Below, in pieces: positions 32,011-37,916 of a stretch of DNA of 37,916 nucleotides. A program made the translations under genes and the position numbers. The notes under the pieces were generated by a model. That model ran no database searches and was not told the DNA's origin. It saw nothing but the letters and a program-made list of their open reading frames with translations. Each line of letters starts with the position of its first letter. Positions within the stretch are counted from its first letter, which is position 1. Source of the DNA: Halorubrum vacuolatum (lineage in GTDB: Archaea; Halobacteriota; Halobacteria; Halobacteriales; Haloferacaceae); NCBI RefSeq assembly GCF_900188065.1, contig NZ_FZNQ01000022.1, positions 1 through 37,916 of the forward strand, given 5' to 3'.

Positions 32011-34746
32011 ATGAGTGACGATACCACCACTCCCGACACGACACACGGAACCGATATCGACGTAGCAACCCTCATCGACACGTTCCCCCGAACCAGTCTC
32101 ACCCCGGAGTCGGAGTATCTCGAAACCATCGAGCAGCCAGCGAAGTCAGCAGACACCGCTCCGGCGGCCGATGTCCTTCGACCAGAACTCGCAGAGCCAT
32201 ACCCGTACGATCTGTTCAGCCACCAGGCTGATGCACTCGACGCACTCGAAGCTGGCGACAACGTCACTGTCACCACTTCCACATCCAGCGGGAAAACCCA
32301 CATTTACGGGTTGCAAATCGCCCGAAATCTCCTCGACGCTGGTGTGCTGAACGCCGACGGAAGCAGAGCGGCCGACAACAACGACGCCTCGACCGCCCTG
32401 TGCGTCTATCCGATGAAGGCGCTCACAAAAGACCAGAAGGAGGCGCTCGACGACCTATACGAGCAACTCGGGCTCGACATCCGCGTCGAGATCTACGATG
32501 GCGACACGCAGAGCGGTCGCCGCGAGATCCGTGAGCAAGCCGACGTTATCCTCACGAACTTCGCTGCGCTCAACATCTATCTCGAACATCACGACAAGTG
32601 GAGCCGGTTCTACAGCGCTCTTGATTTGGTCGCCATCGACGAGTCACACACCTACACTGGCATCCAGGGTATGCACGTCGCCTGGATCCTGCGTCGCATG
32701 CAACGCGTCGCTGATTACTGGGGTGGGGATCTGCAGTACATCCTCACCTCCGCAACGATCGGTAACCCCGAGGAGCACTCGGAAGAGCTCATCAACGAAC
32801 CGGTCACAGTCATCGACAACGACGGCTCACCGCACGGTCCGCGCGAACTCACCCTCTGGAATCCACCACCACGGGACAAAACCAGCGACTCGACCCCCGA
32901 AGAAGACGTATTTGACATCGAAGCCGACGCAGGTCCGGAAGAGACGGACACTGATGACGGGGAGTTCGTCGCAGAACGCGTCCCGGCGAGCGTTGAAGCA
33001 CCGAAAGTGTTCAACCACCTCACGTCCCGCGACATCCGTACGCTCCTGTTCTGCCCGAGCCGGAAACTCACCGAACTCAGCATTCAACGCGCCGACGAGC
33101 ACCGGCGTAACAACCCGCGGGTGTACGATCAGTCAACGACAGTCGGCCGCGAAGCCTACAACGCTGGCCTCGGTCGTAGCACACGCCACTCCCGAGAACA
33201 CCAGTTCAAAACCGGCGTGCTCACCGGGCTCGCTACGACCTCCGCGCTCGAACTCGGCATCGACATCGGCGACCTCGACGCGACTGTCCTTATGGGCTAC
33301 CCCGGTCAGCGACAAGCCTTCTGGCAACGCATCGGTCGCGCCGGCCGAGAAGCCAGCCGTAGCCTCGCTGTCCTCGTTGGTGACCACCGTACTCTCGACC
33401 AGTACATCCTCACCCATCCCGAGTACCTCCTGGAAAACGACGTCGAAGACGCCGTCGTAGACACCTCGAACAACACCGTATTCGCAACGCACGTCCTGGC
33501 CGCTGCCGACGAAATCGCACTTGATGAAGCCGACATCGACACGTTCGCTGACGAAGACCGTCTCCGCGCTGCTGTGAAGATGTGGCGCGAAGCCGGGTTC
33601 GTAGACGGTTATCTGGATGCCGCCGTTCACTACTGCGGCCCCAGTCGCCCACAAACCCGAGTCAACCTCTACGGGACGACTGAAACTGACTACCATCTCA
33701 CGCTCGCTGGCGACATTGACCGCGACCGTTGTGGACTCTCGGAAGATCTAGACCTTGAGCCAGTCGAACAGAACCGAGCTTACCGCGATTACCACGAAGG
33801 CGCGGTCAGACTTCTGAACGGCCAGCAGTTCGAGGTTGTCAACATCGATGAAAACCGAGCGCAGCCCACCATCGAACTCAAGCCAGTCGATTGTGAGTAC
33901 TACACCCGCACTCGCAACAAGGTCAACGTCCTCGACGCCGAATCCGAAGAATCACGCGAAGTCAACGGCTTTACACTTCACTTCGGACGCGGAACCGTCC
34001 TCGTTCATCACCACTCCTATGATCAGCTCTATATCGGCAACAGCGAACCCAAACAGCAAGGCATCCCCACGAACGTCCCGCCAATTTTGATGGACACGCA
34101 ACTGTGCTGGGTTGAAGTCCCTGAAGACGTGGAAACCGCACTCGTCCGGAAATACAAAAATTATGGCGTCGAAACCGGCGTCGATCCCGACCAAACGGAC
34201 ATCGCCCACCTTGGATACATCGCCGGGCTCCACGCCGCCGAGCACGCCACGATTCAAACCGCACCCCTCGAACTTCGGGTGGACAAGAACGACCTCGGCG
34301 GGCTCGCCACGCTTGTGATGGATACTCACTACACCCATCCCGACTACGACGAGATAGCCGACTCGATCAGAGAATCTTTCGAAGCAGCTGCCCACGCACT
34401 TGAACAGCGAACGCAGGATCTCGCCGTTCGAACCGCTTCAGGTTGGTTCATTTACGACGCGGTAGACGGCGGCCTCGGCTTTGCTCGCGCGATCTACGAC
34501 AACTTTGAAGCACTCGCCGAACGGGCCCGCGACCAACTCTCCGACTGTCGCTGCGGCCAGTCCAACGGCTGTCCCGCCTGCACCTTCGATGAAAACTGCG
34601 GAAATGACAACAAGCCCCTGCTTCGGGCGTCCGCTATCGACGTGCTCGATCAGCTTCTCGGCGAGGCCGATCGGAATGACCTTGCTGAACATCTCCCCGA
34701 TGACGAGTACGGTGGAGAACGACGTCCAGTTGTGTTCTACTCTTGA
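32011..34746 (+). CDS. MrfA/Hrq1-like DEAH-box helicase with DUF1998
   Basis: 911 residues from the ATG at 32011; the longer frame starting at 31894 would overlap the upstream gene. Motif I is TSTSSGKT (89-96), motif II DESH (210-213), motif III TSATIG, and motif VI QRIGRAGR. The C-terminus carries the DUF1998 cysteines, CRC...C..C...C (DCRCGQSNGCPACTFDENCG), which bind metal in MrfA and Hrq1. These enzymes unwind DNA 3' to 5'. The MrfB-like exonuclease lies directly upstream and in the same operon. The domain order and length match the family well. The acidic insert EEDVFDIEADAGPEETD near residue 295 is typical of halophilic versions. Confidence 0.88.
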   Translation: MSDDTTTPDTTHGTDIDVATLIDTFPRTSLTPESEYLETIEQPAKSADTAPAADVLRPELAEPYPYDLFSHQADALDALEAGDNVTVTTSTSSGKTHIYGLQIARNLLDAGVLNADGSRAADNNDASTALCVYPMKALTKDQKEALDDLYEQLGLDIRVEIYDGDTQSGRREIREQADVILTNFAALNIYLEHHDKWSRFYSALDLVAIDESHTYTGIQGMHVAWILRRMQRVADYWGGDLQYILTSATIGNPEEHSEELINEPVTVIDNDGSPHGPRELTLWNPPPRDKTSDSTPEEDVFDIEADAGPEETDTDDGEFVAERVPASVEAPKVFNHLTSRDIRTLLFCPSRKLTELSIQRADEHRRNNPRVYDQSTTVGREAYNAGLGRSTRHSREHQFKTGVLTGLATTSALELGIDIGDLDATVLMGYPGQRQAFWQRIGRAGREASRSLAVLVGDHRTLDQYILTHPEYLLENDVEDAVVDTSNNTVFATHVLAAADEIALDEADIDTFADEDRLRAAVKMWREAGFVDGYLDAAVHYCGPSRPQTRVNLYGTTETDYHLTLAGDIDRDRCGLSEDLDLEPVEQNRAYRDYHEGAVRLLNGQQFEVVNIDENRAQPTIELKPVDCEYYTRTRNKVNVLDAESEESREVNGFTLHFGRGTVLVHHHSYDQLYIGNSEPKQQGIPTNVPPILMDTQLCWVEVPEDVETALVRKYKNYGVETGVDPDQTDIAHLGYIAGLHAAEHATIQTAPLELRVDKNDLGGLATLVMDTHYTHPDYDEIADSIRESFEAAAHALEQRTQDLAVRTASGWFIYDAVDGGLGFARAIYDNFEALAERARDQLSDCRCGQSNGCPACTFDENCGNDNKPLLRASAIDVLDQLLGEADRNDLAEHLPDDEYGGERRPVVFYS

Positions 34747-34836
34747 CCGAGTTAGGGTGACATCATCCACAAACCGAAGACATCATCATAAGAATCTGGT
34801 AGAGTCTGTATTAAAACAAAAGAAGCTCCGACAGCG

Positions 34837-35169
34837 TTACCGTGTTACCTGATCTCGGGGCGGTAACGCGGCTTTCTCTGCAAGTTTGTCTCGAAAATCC
34901 TCAATACGCTTGAGAGTTGCAACTCGACCCTCCTCATGCACTACTGCCCTGTTCAGCTGAATTAGTGCGAGCCGCACACAGTAATTATATTCACCGTCAT
35001 TCAACAGCTCATCTTTGGCGAGATTGATATTTGTTTTAATATAGGCAAGTTCACTCCCAGTTTCTTTTTTTACATCTTGCCGAAGTTCTTCTACTTCGTC
35101 GAGGACTGTCTTCCGTTTCTCTTTGATAGTGTCTGTGCTTGGATCAGAGTCGTTTGCATCCGTTGACAT
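34837..35169 (-). CDS. Small helical hypothetical protein
   Basis: 110 residues, predicted mostly helical: a coiled coil KEKRKTVLDEVEELRQDVKK in the first half, and LALIQLNRAVVHEEGRVATL in the second. No family recognised. TATA-like tttttaag lies about 30 bases upstream of the ATG (35198-35205, minus strand), so it is likely expressed. It is convergent with the helicase gene, with about 90 bases between the stops. No neighbour relationship is obvious. Confidence 0.6.
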   Translation of the reverse strand: MSTDANDSDPSTDTIKEKRKTVLDEVEELRQDVKKETGSELAYIKTNINLAKDELLNDGEYNYCVRLALIQLNRAVVHEEGRVATLKRIEDFRDKLAEKAALPPRDQVTR

Positions 35170-35453
35170 CGCAATCGTGGTAAAATATACCGATACTTAA
35201 AAAGGTCAGTCACTGAGGAAGGAAAAGTCGATGATCAGTGGATAGAGTGTAGTATTTATCTATAGATATCTGAAATTTACTTCCTTGGTTTGACTCATAG
35301 GGTCTACGGGTCGCTTCATAAGGTAGAACAGAAACAGCGCTGCAACGAAACGTTGGAAATCCTGGGACAGCGGCATCTGCCAAACGCGTGTAGTTAGTAC
35401 TTTGACAATAGAGTTTCTTCAGTATTTAATTCAATAACTGCATCAGGTCGAAA

Positions 35454-35684
35454 TCACTCGTCAGTTGGTGGCCGCAAATCCTGCCATCGGAAGTCAGCTG
35501 TCTCCCAGGAGTCGAGCTCGATTCGGTATAGAAGACGGTCGCGTTTGTCGCCAGTCATCGCGTCTCCCGCATCAGTGAGTGTTTCGATCACCAGTCCGTG
35601 CGTTCCATGATAGACCTCATGATCCGGATCGGTCTCATCCGGGATATCGATGCGGACGCGATCTCCAACGACGAACCGCTGCAT
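35454..35684 (-). CDS. Small SH3-barrel-like protein
   Basis: 76 residues, almost all beta: VGDRVRIDIPDETDPDHEVY then HGTHGLVIETL, LLYRIELDS, and WQDLRPP. The 'G-D-x-V-x-h ... H-G-x-x-G-x-V' pattern is that of KOW/SH3-like barrels common as small haloarchaeal proteins. Partner unknown. Before it (35170-35453) there is only A+T-rich sequence with no other gene. It is divergent from the EVE-domain gene at 35817. Confidence 0.65.
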   Translation of the reverse strand: MQRFVVGDRVRIDIPDETDPDHEVYHGTHGLVIETLTDAGDAMTGDKRDRLLYRIELDSWETADFRWQDLRPPTDE

Positions 35685-35816
35685 TATCGGATTCTACCGG
35701 TTCAAGTTCAATCAGTCCATCGGGAAAAGATGTCTCCTATGGCTCGCACACCGAACTTTCATGTGACGAGACGATCACCCTAACCTACTTATTTTGTAGC
35801 ATGAGAAAAGTGATGC

Positions 35817-37838
35817 ATGCTCAGTTCCGGCGACGACGCATACTACCAAGCTCTATTCTGGAAAACATTATATGATTCTCGTAAAACATCTCCATGGCCA
35901 GACCTCCAGCAAGCCGCTAAAACAACGACTGTGGTTGTCCGTGACCTCGTTCGATGCTTGGTCGATAATACAGACCGTATTGGGGGGCAGGAACTCCAAA
36001 CATTGTTCCACTTGTGTCAAAATCCAGATGATGGACCATCGATCGAAGAACGTCGAGAATTAGTCCGGGATCTCGACCTGCCTACCGAAGACATCGAACG
36101 GATCACGCAACAAATCAAGCGTCCCATGGGCAGTGTCGGTTCGACGATGCAAGACCCAGCGATCGAGGTTGGTGATCCTGATGAAGACAACTCGGAGGAA
36201 GCAGAACGATCACTGCATAACTGCTTCGCACGCCTCATCCATAACGTTGATCCTGTAGACGAATCTGCGCTGATCGATGCAGTTGAAGACCTCGTCGCCA
36301 TCGAATTCCACCGGGTTCAATCCGGCCGGATGTCCCCGATTCTCCATTACCTCGCACCACAAGTCTTTCCGGTAATTAATGGTCGCTCCCGCAAGGGGAT
36401 GGCACTATGTTTCGACGTAGACGTCAGCGGTCAATTAGAGGACTATCTCGACGAACGGGAAACATATCTGGCCGTTCGTGACGAATTTGAGTTCAGACCC
36501 CACTTCCGAGATTTGGACTGGTTTTTCAACTGGATCTATCAGGAAGATAATCACTGGACTGCTGCTGCACAGCATGACGAGAAACGCCGGTACTGGCAGG
36601 CACAACCTGGCACCCGCGAACACGGGTATCCTGAAGTCCTATGGCCGCGCTGGCAAGAGGAAAACATCATTTCCATGGGGTCCGGGTATGGGCCTGTTTC
36701 GTCGCTCGATTCACCCGACGAACTCGGGGAGCAAGGACGTATTCTCATCGATCGCATGTCCCCAGGTGATCTCGTCGTTGCAAAGGCTGGACATTCGAAA
36801 CTCCTCGGGATCGGCGTTGTCGAACCTAGAGGCATCCTCAAACCAGGGGGATACGAGTACCGTACGACCGAAGACGAGTGGATTGAATTTGCAAATCAGG
36901 GTGAAAGCGACACACATCAGGACGTTCGTCACGTTGAATGGATCTTCACCATTTCCGTAGATGATGCGATCGACGTCAGCGGCTGGGACTTACCGAAGCA
37001 GTTTGACAATCGGACTCTTGTCGCGTACAATTGCTTTCACGAACTTCGGTACAAACTCTTCGATCGGTATGGTGATGACGTACTCGACGACTTGGAAATT
37101 ATCGAACAGAAAAGCAACGAGTCCCTTTCAGAACCGGACCCAGAACCACGAGACGTACCAGAGCATGACGGCCCCGGCCCAGAACCGGAGCCCGTTGACA
37201 CCTCGTACTACTGGGTGAATCAGAAACGAGATATCGAACTCGAAGAGGAATACCTCCGCTCCCAAGACACGAAATGGCAGCGTGACTTGACTGTCCTCGA
37301 CCCGGGTGACGTCACCTTTCACTACACTGACCAGGCAATTCGGGCAGTATCCGTCGTGACGAGCGACGCACAAAAAACCGAGATGGAGGGTGGTGAGTAC
37401 TATCGTGTGGATGTCGATACAACCCACCTCGACGATCCTCTGGCGCTCGATGAGCTCCGCAACACACTCGATAGCCCAGAAATGAGACAAGCACAGGAAC
37501 GCTATCCCCTCGATAAAAACGGAGACGTAATCCAAGCGTACCTGTGCCATCTCACAACTGAGGCCGGTGACTACATTCTCGATCAAAGTGGTATCGAACT
37601 GCCGAACATCGATCAACCTACAGCGACGAATTACTTCTGGGCGACCGCGAATCCATCAATCTGGTCCGTTGAGAACATCGATGACGGTGGGGATGTGTTC
37701 TACACTGCATATAATGACCAAGGCAACAAGAAACGGTTGTTCGACGCATTCACAAGCGCTTCGCCAGGCGACCGCGTCCTCTTCTACGAATCCACCCCCG
37801 TCAAAGCGATTGTTGCCGAAGCATCCGTATTCGGATAA
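35817..37838 (+). CDS. EVE/PUA-like multidomain protein, possible modified-DNA reader
   Basis: 673 residues. The N-terminal 200 residues are helical (YYQALFWKTLYDSRKTSPWP, then the helical segment up to about 190). Then come PUA-like segments. Residues about 280-370 contain the strands LIDRMSPGDLVVAKAGHSKL and LGIGVVEP. Residues about 461-600 include SYYWVNQK. The last 75 residues are an EVE-like barrel start: NYFWATANPSIWSVENIDDG, then FYTAYNDQGNKKRLFDAFTS and GDRVLFYES. EVE domains read modified cytosine in McrB-type restriction. No McrB GTPase motifs are present, and the protein stops soon after the EVE start (AEASVFG), so it may be truncated. A TATA-like ttatttt lies about 25 bases before the ATG. 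Confidence 0.7.
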   Translation: MLSSGDDAYYQALFWKTLYDSRKTSPWPDLQQAAKTTTVVVRDLVRCLVDNTDRIGGQELQTLFHLCQNPDDGPSIEERRELVRDLDLPTEDIERITQQIKRPMGSVGSTMQDPAIEVGDPDEDNSEEAERSLHNCFARLIHNVDPVDESALIDAVEDLVAIEFHRVQSGRMSPILHYLAPQVFPVINGRSRKGMALCFDVDVSGQLEDYLDERETYLAVRDEFEFRPHFRDLDWFFNWIYQEDNHWTAAAQHDEKRRYWQAQPGTREHGYPEVLWPRWQEENIISMGSGYGPVSSLDSPDELGEQGRILIDRMSPGDLVVAKAGHSKLLGIGVVEPRGILKPGGYEYRTTEDEWIEFANQGESDTHQDVRHVEWIFTISVDDAIDVSGWDLPKQFDNRTLVAYNCFHELRYKLFDRYGDDVLDDLEIIEQKSNESLSEPDPEPRDVPEHDGPGPEPEPVDTSYYWVNQKRDIELEEEYLRSQDTKWQRDLTVLDPGDVTFHYTDQAIRAVSVVTSDAQKTEMEGGEYYRVDVDTTHLDDPLALDELRNTLDSPEMRQAQERYPLDKNGDVIQAYLCHLTTEAGDYILDQSGIELPNIDQPTATNYFWATANPSIWSVENIDDGGDVFYTAYNDQGNKKRLFDAFTSASPGDRVLFYESTPVKAIVAEASVFG

Positions 37839-37916
37839 GCGAGAGAATCGCGTGACGTAGGGCTAATCGCCGAAACTATCACCGTAGGATGAGATGGGGA
37901 GGGTGGTATGCGCCTC

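Overview
The window looks like accessory DNA from a halophilic archaeon (class Halobacteria). Almost every predicted protein is strongly acidic. Start regions carry either TATA-like boxes about 25-30 nt upstream of leaderless starts or GGAGGTGAT-type Shine-Dalgarno sequences. The closest recognisable families are haloarchaeal or archaeal: receiver-type signal proteins, the HerA/NurA/Mre11/Rad50 set, PCNA, and class II tRNA-Leu and tRNA-Ser. I cannot name the species.

Layout. 1-438 is the start of a receiver-domain signalling protein that runs off the left edge. 1.0-6.8 kb holds an archaeal AAA ATPase with three 15-bp repeats at its start, a SWIM zinc-finger protein and several unrecognised proteins. 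6.8-10.4 kb is a row of small genes: a DUF433 antitoxin-like protein, a winged-helix regulator, a MazF/PemK-like toxin with a helix-turn-helix partner, a pirin, and a small gene broken by an in-frame TAG.

10.5-14.9 kb is the most striking part, read on the minus strand. It carries a packed array of fourteen tRNA or tRNA-like genes, followed by three consecutive RNAs that share one architecture (outer helix, conserved internal loop, inner helix). A last tRNA follows, and then a gene for a Ro60/Rsr (TROVE plus VWA) protein. Two of the three RNAs contain T-arm-like hairpins. One of them (12692-12820) is a complete circularly permuted tRNA mimic with its acceptor stem closed by a loop. This is the layout expected of Y RNAs, so I read the locus as a Ro/Y-RNA system embedded in a tRNA array.

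15.5-18.0 kb carries a DDE transposase-like gene overlapping by one base with a PCNA-like sliding-clamp gene. 18.1-28.4 kb is one long minus-strand operon in transcription order: Mre11-like nuclease (split by a frameshift at eight Gs), Rad50-like ATPase, NurA-like nuclease, a small HerA-associated protein, HerA translocase, and a fusion of a PLD-type nuclease with an ATPase. A divergent AAA ATPase with a winged helix starts at 28.5 kb, followed by a gene frameshifted at seven As. 30.5-34.7 kb is an exonuclease plus DEAH helicase pair resembling MrfB/MrfA. The right end has two small proteins and a 673-residue protein with EVE/PUA-like domains of the type found in modified-DNA restriction.

Together the window is an accessory island of nucleic-acid handling systems: RNA quality control (Ro with Y-like RNAs and tRNAs), end processing and translocation (Mre11-Rad50-NurA-HerA), excision repair (MrfAB-like), a mobile element, and toxin/defence genes. 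No CRISPR array and no rRNA were seen.
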